Shown: positions 22,680 to 33,240, counted from the first letter of the stretch. The stretch is DNA of 64,000 nucleotides from Riptortus pedestris (GCA_019009955.1 CM032233.1:90943501-91007500), one strand, 5' to 3'. Translations and numbers: made by a program. Notes: a model not told the origin generated them from the letters alone.

Positions 22680-23095
22680 AAATTATATTGGATCACTGTT
22701 CTAATGCATGAGATCAAAAATATGATGACGAAGAATAAAGAAGATCTTATAACATATCTTTTGAATGCCTAATAAGCATGGAAAATTTTTCAGTTCATTA
22801 TTTCCGCCCAGTCTCAACCTTTTCCTCCCTCTTAGATCGATTTCGATCAAAAGGACAGGTGCACAACCAGATGGAAAAGCAGCCCTAAATATTAAATTTC
22901 AACATCCTAAGGCCTGTCGCTGTTGAGTTATGTCAGATACGAATACTTTTTATTTCCCTCAAAAAAAGAAATACTATGCTCACACATAAAAAGTCTTTAA
23001 ATTATATAGTCGAGAGGAAAATTAATGTTTTCAAAAATGGGCATAATGGTAGTTCTGCCTCTTAAAAAAATTATAGCCCACTTTAAATTATTAAT
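22680..23095. other. No recognised feature
   Basis: AT-rich spacer with short frames, bounded by two family A copies. Confidence 0.4.
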
Positions 23096-23099
23096 TTTT

Positions 23100-23218
23100 A
23101 GCATATTTTCTCTAAGGGAAATGAGCTGTTGAGGTCGTACTCATGACGCGATTTTCGAAAAATTCCTCAAATGTCCACCTATCCTACCCAGGAGATGATG
23201 AAAATGAGGTCCGTTTAA

Positions 23219-23264
<46 letters not shown>

Positions 23265-23754
23265 GTATATTTATGTATCCGTTAACGCTCTAGCGGTCGC
23301 AGTTTTTGTCTGATCGTTATCAAACTCGAAATTTAAACGTTGTATGTAAAAATCAAGATCAAATTCGTTATTAGCTAAAATCGAACCAGTTGGAGGAGGG
23401 GTTTCGAGAATTGTGAAAATTCGAATTATCTCCTTTGTTATGCGTCTGATCGAACAATTGTATAAAATCAATGTTATTGAAACTGTCATGTTCTATAAAT
23501 GTTGTTATATTCATGTTTCTCTAAATTGAATATTAACCAAGATATTTCCATATTTTAGTTTTCGGCAATCAGTAAACCACCTCTCCTACTTATGTCATAT
23601 TAAAAAAATTTTGTTTTATTAAGAATCACTTTATTTGGATCATCAATACCAAATATTGTTCTCATGGAACTTTTACGTTTTGAGTAAAATGCAAAATCGT
23701 AACGCGCATTGGAAAGGTGCTTAGTTAACGCAGCCCGAGCGACACCGACTTTTT
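23100..23754 (+). repeat. Family A complete copy, short subtype
   Basis: Head with a mutated palindrome (TTTTCTCTAAGGGAAATGAG), TA tract at 23223-23259, body from GTTAACGCTCTAGCGGTCGC, short 3' module (ACCAAATATTGTTCTCATGG) and an eroded 3' end (GTGCTTAGTTAACGCAGCCC, then ACACCGACTTTTT). T-rich sequence (TTTTTA) precedes the start and follows the end, which may be target duplication or preference. Confidence 0.8.
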
Positions 23755-23759
23755 ATTCT

Positions 23760-24640
23760 GTTATTTATTACTTTAAGTACAACTCTTGATTTCTAGTAAT
23801 CCTTCAGTATTAGTCCTTATCGCTTAACTTCTACATGTTGTTTCGTTTATCATTATAGCCTCTTCAGGGCCTCAATATCTAGAAGAAAAATCACGCCTCA
23901 TGAAACCTACTTCAGAGATAGCCACATCAAGACTAATAGAAAATGGTGGAAGTTATAGAGAAACCATCACCTGATTTAGAAGCTTACAGAGATATCGACT
24001 CCCACATGAAATATTGTCCTGATAAAGCCCAATATAACGAACCTATTGATTTCATGCCCATCTATTGATATTTAAAAGATTGTTTGCATTACATAGGGAT
24101 TAAATTAAGTCAATTTATAGTGAAAAATATAATTCCAAAAGCAGTTGTTGTTTATCATACTGTGAATACAGAAAAAAGGATCCATTTGATAAATTTGTCT
24201 CTTTGAATTTGTTCCGTTTTCATATTTCCGTACAATTTGACCCAGATTCCTACAAATAATGTAATCCTGCTTGCTTGTAATGGGTTGTAATTAATTAAAT
24301 CACCTGTTTCGTTCTTTTGTTTTCATGTGTAATATAAGTGGTTATATGTTCAACAATAATTTCATCGAGCTTCATATTAAAGCAGCTATTGCAGGCCGCA
24401 AAAGTTTACGCATTTAGTCAATTTCAATGGAATTAAGATTTCTCTCATTGATATTACAAATTGGATTTGTACTAATTTTTAATTTCGTTTATTTGCTTTT
24501 CGTAAACTTTGTTATTGTAGAAATGTCTTCTTGTATTGCTTTATTCTTTCTTTAATATCTCTCTTAGCCAGAGTATTAAAAATTTATTCTTCAATTCGTT
24601 GAGAGCCGTCTTTGAGTAATAGTGTTGCATTACATGGACT
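23760..24640. other. No recognised feature
   Basis: About 0.9 kb of AT-rich sequence without family A landmarks or coding traces that I can recognise. Confidence 0.4.
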
Positions 24641-24644
24641 GAAG

Positions 24645-25105
24645 TTACAATCGATTCTATAAATATTGTTCTTACTCTATCTTTATTATTAACTCAGATA
24701 TTTGCATTTTTTTTGGTTTCAGCCTCCCCCCAACTGCCACTCTTCTCTTATTCATGATAAGCTGATAATTCGTGGAACGTCTTATTCCTGGGTTAATTAT
24801 CACAAATGGTTTCCAACGAACTTTAATTTTGTGATATACATGCTAATACGCTCGATATGATGTCACCAATAAAGAGTATAATTTCAATATTCACTTCATC
24901 GATACCATACTCAATATATGAACAATTCATTTATAGTTGAAGATACCATTTGTTAATGGCCGTAATTGAACTACGGGGGAGGGATTAAAAAATCAAATTC
25001 GAAATATCTTCATTGAGATAGAAAAATATGATATAATCTAAACTCATAAATTATTTAGTATCCTAATAATTGTTTCTTGAATTTGAAATTTAAGCAAGTT
25101 ATTTG
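24645..25105 (+). repeat. Family A first-to-second body fragment
   Basis: It runs from TCTATAAATATTGTTCTTAC through the short module, the linking sequence TGATGTCACCAATAAAGAG and a second body (TTGTTAATGGCCGTAATTG, then ATTCGAAATATCTTCATTG). This is the same order as in 42703-43725. It ends exactly where the next head begins. Confidence 0.65.
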
Positions 25106-25700
25106 TATTTTTAGAAGATTTCCTTTAAGGGAAATCAGCTATTGATGTAGTCAAGACGCGATTTTCGAAACATTTCTATCGATCCTACACCGGAGATAAC
25201 GAAAATGAGGTCCGTTCAACACAATATGTAAGTGTCTTTGTCTGTAAAGCCACAATTCTTTTTATCGTTGCCAAACTCAAAATTTAAACGATTTATGTAA
25301 AAATAAAGATCACGTTCGTTAATGGCTGAAATTGGACCTGTGAGAGAGGGGCTCAGGAGGGGATTTTGAAAAATTAAAAATTTTCTGTTATTATAAGTCA
25401 AATCTAAAAAGCGCTAGCACCAATTTTATTGAAGATTTTATGTTCTATAAATATTGTTATATATGGTTTTTTTCCGCTATCTTGTTTATTAACTGAGATA
25501 TTTGCATTTACTAGCATTCAGCCTTTAGTAAACCCTCTCCTACAAATGCCATATTAACAGAAAGCTGTTATATCATTGTCCACTTTATTTGCAGATTAAG
25601 TACCAAATATTTTCTTTCCCTGTGTCAGATAGATGCTAACGCGTAGTATGATGATTTTATGAATTAAGATTTTGATTCGAAAATGTTTATTTGATCTTAA
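25106..25700 (+). repeat. Family A copy, double-body type, 3' truncated
   Basis: The head starts AGAAGATTTCCTTTAAGGG. The microsatellite slot is reduced to a few bases (ACAATATGTAAGTG). The body and short module follow, then the start of the second-body link (TGATTTTATGAATTAAG). It is cut by the alternative 5' segment of the next copy at 25701. Confidence 0.7.
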
Positions 25701-26675
25701 CCATCATATGACAGTGTTCAACTATAAATGATGATGAACAAAACATTTTGTTAATAGGAAATCGAGGAAGTCACGTGGAATCCACATTAGATTTTAGCAG
25801 ATTTTTATTTATGTAGGAAAATTATGTTATAGAGGGTTTTTTTTACTAGGTACTATTGAGGTTACTTACATGACAAAATTTCACAATTATTCTATGTAAT
25901 TCAATGCCAAAGCCATTGGGATCGTTATCAAACTCCATATATCGTAGTTTTATGTAAAAAGAAAGATCAAGTTCGTTAACAGCTGAAATTGGACTAGAGG
26001 GAGGGGGGGGTTAGAGGAGGAGAATTTGGAAAATTCCAAATATCTCCGTTACTATACGTCGAATGGGAAATATGTATAGAATCAATCTTACAGCAAACTA
26101 AATGTACTATAAATATTGTCATATACATTAATTCTCTATCTTGAATATTAACCGAGATATTTGCATTTTCCAGTTTTCAGCCTTAAGTAAACCCCCCACT
26201 TCTACTTGTGTTACATAAACAATGCTCTGTTATAAAATAAACCACATCATTCGAAGCTTAAATACCAAATATTGGTTTCAAGAGACATTTATTATACGAG
26301 ATACACGCAATTATGTTCTGGTGACCCCCTTCTGTGTTTTTGGACTACTTAAATTTGATTGAGATAAAACTGATTCTGATTTATTATGAATTACAGCGCT
26401 AGGTTTAGTAAATTGTTTTCAATAAAATTAATGTTATATTCAGATACATTTCATTAATTGTTTGTCTTTCCGGTCTATCTATAAAGCACTACGAGGCTGG
26501 CTTGCCTGTTTGTTTACAATTCAGCCGCTTTCCGTTGTTATTAACTTGTACAAATTATTAACTTGTATTGTACATTTATTGAGCATTCATGGTAGTGTTA
26601 CCTGTATAATTATCTATTGTAAACCTTCGCGTGGGAAATCTGCTTAGTTTTACGCACCCCTGCGTGACGGAGTTT
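25701..26675 (+). repeat. Family A long copy with alternative 5' segment
   Basis: It begins with the segment also found inverted at 22480-22675, then the body (GGGATCGTTATCAAACTCC onward), the long module (TACAGCGCTAGGTTTAG type) and a 3' end GGGAAATCTGCTTAG, ACGCACCCCTGCGTGACGG. It has no palindrome head and no microsatellite. Confidence 0.8.
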
Positions 26676-26679
26676 GAAA

Positions 26680-27205
26680 TATCTTATCAGCGCTCAAATA
26701 TTTCACACGATCCAAATGAGTCTTTGAACTACAAGGCACATTTATTAATAATATCGAGTGCAATACGAGGACTGAGGTGAGAAAATCGGGAGGTTCTCCG
26801 CGTGAAATGGAAAGTACAGCAAATATTTACGAATCGTTTTACGAGATCAAAAAGTGAAAAATACAAACAAATGAATGTCATACTGACCCACTGAGTGCTG
26901 GGGAAACTAGGTAGAAAGAGCCGCTTCTCCAGTTTAAGCTCCACTCCGTTAAAAAAAGAAAAAAAAAACTTTTAACGAACACTCCCCCTTATCCTCACTC
27001 GATTCGAGGTCAGTCCATCTCTCCTTCAAATATTCTTAAATTCCGTTCAATTGGAAAACTTCTTAATCCGGCTTTTCACTGTTGAAGCGCTACAAGGTGA
27101 ACTGCTAGCCAAGTTATAACCGAACAACGGGAATTACGTCTTCAATGTATTCGACATCGAAAAAAATCATATCTCGTTTTTAAGAAAAAAGTATTACCAT
27201 GTCTG
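26680..27205. other. No recognised feature
   Basis: Spacer with slightly higher GC at 26730-26920 and an A run at 26949-26968. The minus-strand 71-codon frame (26729-26944) has no recognisable domain. Confidence 0.4.
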
Positions 27206-27207
27206 CA

Positions 27208-27319
27208 TTTTAGCAGAGTTAAGGTAAATCAGCTAGTAAAGTTACTCATGAAGCAATTTGCGAAAGATTTTCTTAAAATTTTCTTCCTACCCAGTAGATA
27301 ACGAAAATGAGTTATGTTC

Positions 27320-27386
<67 letters not shown>

Positions 27387-27653
27387 TGCACTTGTCTGTT
27401 ACTGATCTAGCGGTAGCAATTTTTGTTTGATCCTTACCAAACTCGGTATATAAGTGTGTCATGCAAAACTATAGGTCACTTCGTTAATTTCTGAAATCGA
27501 AGCAGAATTAGAGGCGGTCTAGTGGTGTGAATTTCGAAAATTTGAAATATTTCTTGTTATTATAAGTCTGATTGTATAGAGTCAATCACACTGCCAACGT
27601 AATGTTCTATAAATGACATATATCAGATATATCAGATTATTTTTAACAGATAT
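27208..27653 (+). repeat. Family A copy, left part, split by nested elements
   Basis: Head (AGCAGAGTTAAGGTAAATCA), compound (TA)n(CA)n at 27325-27386, body to ACAGATATTT. The piggyBac TTAA follows immediately. Family A resumes at 30186, so 2.5 kb of other elements separate the two parts. Confidence 0.75.
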
Positions 27654-27657
27654 TTAA

Positions 27658-29508
27658 CCCTAGAATAGTAACTATACACAACAATAGTGAATGGTACCTA
27701 TACGTCTTATAGACGCACAACCCTGAAAAGTGCCAAAAAATGGTATAATAAATATTTTAAATTCTATAAATATCAATAAATCTTAATTTCTTCTTCTATT
27801 TGCATACTTACTACATATCATAGAATGAAAAACTGCTCTTAGAATTAAAATATTAAACAAAACTGCAAGTAAGAACACATCATTATAGAAAATAAATTTG
27901 AATTCGGTTCCCAGGAATTTTTTCAGGTTTTTTTTTTTCAAGCAGGTAAAAATGTTTAAATGAAAGGATGAGGTATATAAAAAACACTTTAATGGGATTT
28001 AAACATCTAAAATTGGTCATAAATTCATTATTTTTTACAAACTTGGCAAATGTTGAAACAATGTTCGCCACACACTGGCTTTCTGCAGTTTTTGGCTCAT
28101 GAAATCTCGCGATTTTTATGCCGTATTTGGCTGGTTTGTTGGGTATGTACATTTTGAATCCCACACGGCCTCGAAATGGAACAAGTTGATCATCGATAGT
28201 CATATATGAGCTTGGATCATAATTTGATATACATCGCTCAATCAGCATATTCCATATATCCCGGATGGGTGCAAATTTGTCAGTCAATATTCTTTCCTCT
28301 CGAGTTTCTCGTGAATCAAAACGGAGAGTGTTGAGCAAAAAATGGTGTCTTTTTGCAGAAAATGAGGCATGATATTTTTGACCGCATTCTTTCGTGTTGT
28401 GTAATGTTTCGATCTTCATGTGGTTGTCTTTCTTAGCCCCTGCGAGAATTGTCACACCGATAAGGGCTCTAAGCTCGACCAATGATAGGTCCTTCAAAGC
28501 AGAAGCATTGATGTTTTCATATGACTCTCTTTGCTTTGAAATTTCAGCATTTGTGTTTTGCACTATAATGCTCAACATCGATGGAGTAAAAAATAGATTG
28601 AAGCACTCAAGAGGGTCGGAAACACCTACAGCATCATTTTTGGTTTTTCGTCTGACATCTATAATGTTTTTAGCCGCGGTTTTGCCAGATGATCGTGGAA
28701 GGGGACTAGTTTTCCAAGAAAAACCATTACGCCCAAACATATTGTCACAATCAAGGCGCAGCTTTTTGTTCTGATGTGAATGGTCCTCACAATCTTGGCC
28801 AGACCTCTTCCGCTTTTTAGATGATCTTGTGGCTTGTTTTACTGGCCCTGACTTTTGAGATCTAGGTATAGATCCAGATGGTGTTGAAGTTGATTGAATC
28901 GTTTGAAGTATCCTCTCCTCTATATCTTCATCTTCTTCAGAAGAAGCTTCGTAGTCTGGATCTAAATCAGAATCATCAGGATCCTCGGGAAAAGCATCCT
29001 CATCTACCTCAAGATCGTCTTCTACCTCGCTGCATTCTGATTCGGCCCTCTGACGAAGTAATTCTTCTAATACTTCCTCATCTGTTGTGAACAATTTGCG
29101 TGTCTTGGACATCTGAAACGTTAGAAAAATTGTTGTGAATGTGAAGATTCTAACGTATCAATGGTACCACCACTACGCCAGTCAGACGTGTAAAAATAAC
29201 CTCATAAATAGTATCAATACGTCAAGACGTATGAAGGTAACCCTGTGAATGGTATCAATACGTCTCCAGGACGTATAAAAATACATCAAGAATAGTACCA
29301 ACACGCCTGAAAGGCATGGTAGGATTTGTTAGAAAAAATGCACTGACCTTGATGTGAACACTTCTGAGGTTTGAAGTACACTAATCCTCCAATGGAGAGT
29401 CAGGTGTAGTATATCTAGAAGGCAGGGGTATTATTCTCCTCCAAAAAAAAATGGCGGCTGTTCAACTACTGAACTACGTCTAATAGGCGTATACGTACCA
29501 TTCTAGGG
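27658..29508 (-). mobile_element. piggyBac-superfamily transposon, internally deleted
   Basis: The ends CCCTAGAATAGTAAC (27658) and CCCTAGAATGGTACG (reading inward from 29508) are flanked by TTAA at 27654-27657 and 29509-29512. This matches piggyBac integration at TTAA with CCC-starting ends. Both subterminal regions carry direct and inverted motifs around ATACGTC/GACGTAT (for example 29215-29245 and 29253-29285), probable transposase contact sites. The element is 1851 bp and holds one transposase gene lacking its C-terminal half. The near-intact ends suggest recent activity. Confidence 0.92.
27883..29112 (-). CDS. piggyBac-type transposase, truncated
   Basis: A 409-residue frame. Family members are usually about 550-650 residues. 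Residues 1-70 are highly acidic, residues 97-104 form a basic KK/RKR cluster, and the DDE_Tnp_1_7-type domain begins near residue 166 (DPLECFNLFFTPSMLSIIV). Residues 303-334 match the conserved block around the first catalytic aspartate (MTIDDQL, FRGRVGFKMYIPNKPAKYG), with Asp307 as that residue. After KYGIKI the family pattern stops, and a hydrophobic, lysine-rich tail without the remaining catalytic aspartates or the cysteine-rich C-terminal finger follows. The open frame upstream of this break is uninterrupted. The product could bind but should not cut DNA. I chose the first Met because it opens the acidic leader near the TIR-side promoter region. Confidence 0.88.
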   Translation of the reverse strand: MSKTRKLFTTDEEVLEELLRQRAESECSEVEDDLEVDEDAFPEDPDDSDLDPDYEASSEEDEDIEERILQTIQSTSTPSGSIPRSQKSGPVKQATRSSKKRKRSGQDCEDHSHQNKKLRLDCDNMFGRNGFSWKTSPLPRSSGKTAAKNIIDVRRKTKNDAVGVSDPLECFNLFFTPSMLSIIVQNTNAEISKQRESYENINASALKDLSLVELRALIGVTILAGAKKDNHMKIETLHNTKECGQKYHASFSAKRHHFLLNTLRFDSRETREERILTDKFAPIRDIWNMLIERCISNYDPSSYMTIDDQLVPFRGRVGFKMYIPNKPAKYGIKIARFHEPKTAESQCVANIVSTFAKFVKNNEFMTNFRCLNPIKVFFIYLILSFKHFYLLEKKKPEKIPGNRIQIYFL

Positions 29509-29690
29509 TTAAACCTAGAGAGGGAAGTCGGATTCCTGCCTGGGCAACAGGAAATTATTTAGTGACGACTCATTACATGAAATCCTTCGTCTCTCCTTGG
29601 CTAGAAAAGGGTGGTAACCCGTAGATAACATGACCCAATTAGCCATAGTAGCAATAACTGGACGAATAAATAGTAGTAATAATCCTCGAA
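29509..29690 (+). mobile_element. tRNA-derived SINE, 5' truncated
   Basis: It aligns with the complete SINE at 35920-36154 from AAACCTAGAG through GCCTGGGCAACAGG, AATTATTTAGTGACGAC and GGCTAGAAAAGGGTGGTAAC to an AT-rich end with TAGTAGTAATAAT. The first 65 bp, including box A, are missing at the piggyBac boundary. A B-box-like GTCGGATTCC remains. Confidence 0.7.
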
Positions 29691-29695
29691 AATAA

Positions 29696-30187
29696 TTTGA
29701 AAAAGATAATTTAAAGATATATTGGGATGAAGCGATGATAACTGACCATACTGTGCATCATAACAAACCGGATATTCTCATTATTGACAACAACAAAAAG
29801 ACTGCTGATATCATTGAAACTGCAGTGCCCAATGATGAGAATATTCGAAAATCCTATGCCGAAAAATTAAGAAAATATGAAGAATTGGCTATCGAGCTCA
29901 AAAAGGCATACAAACTGTTATATGCCATAGTCACGGCTATTATAGTAAGTTCAAATGGACTCGTGCCAAAAACCACAATAGCAGGCACCAAGAATTTAAA
30001 TCTGCCAACAGAAATTATACAAGAAGCACAGCAAGGGGTACTTCTTGATACTGCAAGAATTGTGAGTACTTTTAAATCCCCTTATCATAATCACAATTAC
30101 AAACTTCATATCGGTTGGATTTTCCCCCGATGTGGATTTTACTCCACTTTTTCTGAGTATAAATCTCCCCGAAATAATAATAGATGA
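29696..30187 (+). CDS. R2-like non-LTR retrotransposon, C-terminal endonuclease end
   Basis: The frame can be read from 29704 (DNLKIYWDEAMITDHTVHHN) through the Met at 29735 to a stop at 30187. The core KPDILIIDNNKKTADIIETA with PNDENIRKSY matches the restriction-like endonuclease end of R2-type elements, where PD and a downstream D..K form the active site. The later LDTARIV motif is also typical of this C-terminus. The copy is 5' truncated, with no reverse transcriptase part. It ends in AATAATAATAG at about 30185, and the same 3' region occurs inverted at 38340-38440. Confidence 0.75.
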   Translation, partial: FEKDNLKIYWDEAMITDHTVHHNKPDILIIDNNKKTADIIETAVPNDENIRKSYAEKLRKYEELAIELKKAYKLLYAIVTAIIVSSNGLVPKTTIAGTKNLNLPTEIIQEAQQGVLLDTARIVSTFKSPYHNHNYKLHIGWIFPRCGFYSTFSEYKSPRNNNR

Positions 30188-30325
30188 GATAAATGCAAAC
30201 AAAATTGTGCAATGACGTGACCATCATGAGTTGACAATGTTTATTTGATCTATAAGATAATCTATATTTAGCCGTTTCAGTAATTGTTTTAAGCCCTCAT
30301 TAATCCCCCTCTTCTACTTATGTGA
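30186..30325 (+). repeat. Family A copy, right part after nested elements
   Basis: It resumes with GAGATAAATGCAAAC and the second-body link (ATGTTTATTTGATCTATAAG) and ends TCCCCCTCTTCTACTTATG. It completes the copy that begins at 27208, with about 150 bp of the expected sequence missing between the two parts. Confidence 0.6.
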
Positions 30326-30333
30326 TTTTTATT

Positions 30334-30927
30334 AGCAGATTTCCCTTAAGGGAAATCAGCTATTGAGGTTGTACTCATGACGCGATATTCGAAAAAATTT
30401 CCTCAAATGTCCATCGATCCTACCCAGGAGATGACGAAAATGAGGTCCGTTCAAAACTATATATAAATATATGTGTCTGTTAACACTCTAGCGGTCGCTA
30501 TTTTTGTTTAATCGTCACCAATCTCGGTATTTAATCGTTGTATTTAAAAAGGAAGATCCTGTTCGTTAACGGCTGATATCGGACCAGTGGGGGGGGGGGG
30601 CTTAGAGAGGGGAGTTTCAAAAAGTCGAAATATCTCCGTTATTATGCATCGGATCGAAAAATTGTATAGGACCAATCTTATTGCAAATTATAAATAATGT
30701 TATATACATTTATTCTCTATCTTGAATATTAACTGAGATATTTGCATTTTTCTGTTTTCAGCTTCTGAGATGAGATCGGCTAACTTCGGGTCTAGTCGTG
30801 AATTTCCGTCAAGAGCTAGTTCGGGCCGTTCCCGTAACTGTTTGACTCTATTCTGAAATTTCTTTATTGTAAAACTTCACGTGGGAAATCTACTTAGTTT
30901 ACGCAGCCCCTGCGTGACGGACTTTTT
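30334..30927 (+). repeat. Family A complete copy, GC-richer module
   Basis: Intact head with the perfect 20-bp palindrome at 30338-30357, a very short TA slot (30457-30472), body, then after TTTGCATTTTTCTG the alternative module (GAGATCGGCTAACTTCGGG, then CGGGCCGTTCCCGTAACTG), and a perfect 3' end (GGGAAATCTACTTAG, CGCAGCCCCTGCG, GACGGACTTTTT). At about 594 bp it is a good reference copy. Confidence 0.88.
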
Positions 30928-30954
30928 AGAATGTATGGTGAGATATCAGGAGTT

Positions 30955-30959
<5 letters not shown>

Positions 30960-31003
<44 letters not shown>

Positions 31004-31052
31004 AAGTGGGAAATTCGCTAAGTTTACTCAGCCCCTGCATGACGGACCTTTT
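30960..31052 (+). repeat. TA tract joined to a family A 3' end
   Basis: (TA)n at 30960-30999 is followed directly by AGTGGGAAATTCGCTAAG and ACTCAGCCCCTGCATGACGG. Head and body are absent, again as if a deletion had used the microsatellite. Confidence 0.7.
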
Positions 31053-31074
31053 ATTGATTTCTGTTTCGTCGATT

Positions 31075-31440
31075 ATTATTGTCGTACCTACAGGCTACAC
31101 CTGGTAATTGATCTCGTGAGCAGGGAACCCTGATTTTCACGGGGACGATCAAGGCAATAAGAGGGTCACAAGGACATGCAGTGGTTTCCCATTGTCTTCT
31201 GCGTCAGACCGTCCAATAACAAAAACATCATGAGGAAAATTCCATTCACACGAATAATGACACGAATGGAGAAAAATCCAGAGTTGTTAGATAGCCATCC
31301 TTCGGTAGCCTGTATCCTGCAGACTAATGATAGTCGTTAACCAGTATAAGTATGTAGACTACGCCTTTAATCTACCCTATTGTATTGCCCTACTTACATG
31401 ATTGAGTGAGAATTTAGACAAGGGAGTTTATTAATTATTA
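31075..31440 (+). repeat. Repeat B, copy 3 (longest)
   Basis: The most complete copy, with about 200 bp upstream of the part shared with 2786-2930 and 6300-6520. The upstream part includes TGGTTTCCCATTGTCTTCTG. No open frame or terminal repeats are clear. The class is unknown. Confidence 0.55.
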
Positions 31441-32130
31441 CGTGAGTCCTCTAAATACGTGGCAGATTCTAAAGCTATTATCCATAAATCTACGTATTTT
31501 CATTTGTTCCCTTCTACCGTTACAGCATTTTAAATTTAACCATTTTTACATAGCTTCATGGATCTGCAAAATTCATGTTTTGGTTGACTTTAATTGAGTC
31601 CAGTTGATAACGCGTCCAAAAGGGATGTTAATAGCCATTTACTGCGGTTTTTTCCATTGTTTATTCCTTTGTTGAAAATGGAATTAAAATCGCTCATCAA
31701 AGGGTTAATCTTCTCCCTTGAAATTTATATTAATACTTTTTAATGTGAAAAGTGAAAAAACAGTGATAACAAACTGCCGGTTTGTCTCCCCCTCTTTTTA
31801 AATCTGTATTCCCTTCTACATTAATTAAGGGTATCTGACAATTGTGCTAATTAAAGGGAATCTTCCTTTCCCTATACCTAATTCCAGTTACTTTCAATGA
31901 AGACTTTATTACAAAGGATGTTATAAAGAGCCTTTTCCTTGTTTAAAAATCTCTTTCTTTCTCATGCAGGCTTTTGAAGGATCAAACATGTTTTAAAATA
32001 GCTACCTAATTTATAACAGAAGCCATATATATTGTATCTCATGCCAGCTTTAGTTGACAGTTCTCGAGGCTGTATATGATTTTCGTTTGGATATCAAAAG
32101 CCGTATAAACGTATTGCATTTTGTTAATAA
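31441..32130. other. No recognised feature
   Basis: AT-rich sequence with short frames only and no transposon landmarks. Confidence 0.4.
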
Positions 32131-32134
32131 TTTT

Positions 32135-32318
32135 AGCAGATTTCTTTTAAGCGAAATCAGCTTTTGCGTTTGTAGAAGGATTTCCTTCAAATGTCTTTCG
32201 ATTCGAACAGTAAAAGTTCAATGAAAGCAATATTTATTTACCAGTTTTACATTAGACTCTTAAATATAGAGTTTGGTACAAAAATTGCCACGACTAGAGT
32301 GCATGTACAAACACACAC

Positions 32319-32354
<36 letters not shown>

Positions 32355-33164
32355 GCCTGTTAACGCTCTAGCGGTCGTAATTTTGTTTGGTCGTTACCAA
32401 ACTCGATATTTAATGATTTCATGTAAAAAAAATAAATATCAAGTTCGTTAATGGCTGAAATCGCACAAGTGGTAGGGGTATGGGGGTTAAAGAGGAGATT
32501 TTCGAAAATTCGAAATATCTCCATTACTATATGTCGGATAAAAAAAATTCTAGAGTCAATCTTACTGAACATTAAATGTACAAAAATTTTGATATATACA
32601 TTCATTCTGTATCTTGAATATTAACCGAGATATTTGCATTTTTTTAGTTTTCACCCCTCAACAGTCCCCCACTTCTACTCATGTCACATAAACAATACTC
32701 CATAAACCACATTATTCGAAGCTTAAATACCAAATATTGTTTTCATTGAACTTCTACTTGGTGAGATATATGCAAATACTTTCTGTTGACCCCCACCCCT
32801 CTTTTGTTCTTGGAATAGGGATTTTGATCGAAATTATTCTGATTCATTTTAAATTTCAGTTCTAGATATAGTAAATAGTTTTCAATAAAATTCAGATATA
32901 TTTCAGTAATTATTTTTCTTTCCGGTGAGGAATTTTTCTATCTATCTATTCAGCTCTCTGAGGTTGCCTGACCTGTCTGTTTACAATTCAGACGGTTTCC
33001 GTTGGGAGGTTATTAAAATTGACTGAATGATCTCTCATTACCGTTTGTATTTATTCACTTAATAATCACGGGGGTGTTGTGTTACCAGTATGTAGATTCA
33101 TCTATTGTAAAACTTCACGTGGGAAATCTGTTTAGTTTACCCCGCCCCTGCGTGATGAACTTTT
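32135..33164 (+). repeat. Family A complete copy, long subtype
   Basis: Head (AGCAGATTTCTTTTAAGCG), then an inverted stretch of body start (32240-32305: AAATATAGAGTTTGGTAC, then CCACGACTAGAGTGCATG), compound (CA)(TG)(TA) at 32309-32354, body from GTTAACGCTCTAGCGGTCG, long module and 3' end (GGGAAATCTGTTTAG, then CCGCCCCTGCGTGATG). At about 1030 bp it is the fullest long copy. The body-start segments face each other across the microsatellite. Confidence 0.88.
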
Positions 33165-33236
33165 CTTGTTTATTATTATTTTCTGTTATGTACATATTTT
33201 CTTTTATTTTTATTTTAAATATGTTGTATATGTATA

Positions 33237-33240
<4 letters not shown>

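Noticed and set aside
28394..28774. Plus-strand 126-codon frame opposite the piggyBac transposase
   Set aside because: It is the antisense shadow of the transposase frame.
27883..29112. A domesticated piggyBac gene
   Set aside because: It still lies between intact terminal repeats and TTAA duplications and lacks most catalytic residues, which fits a truncated transposon better than a host gene.
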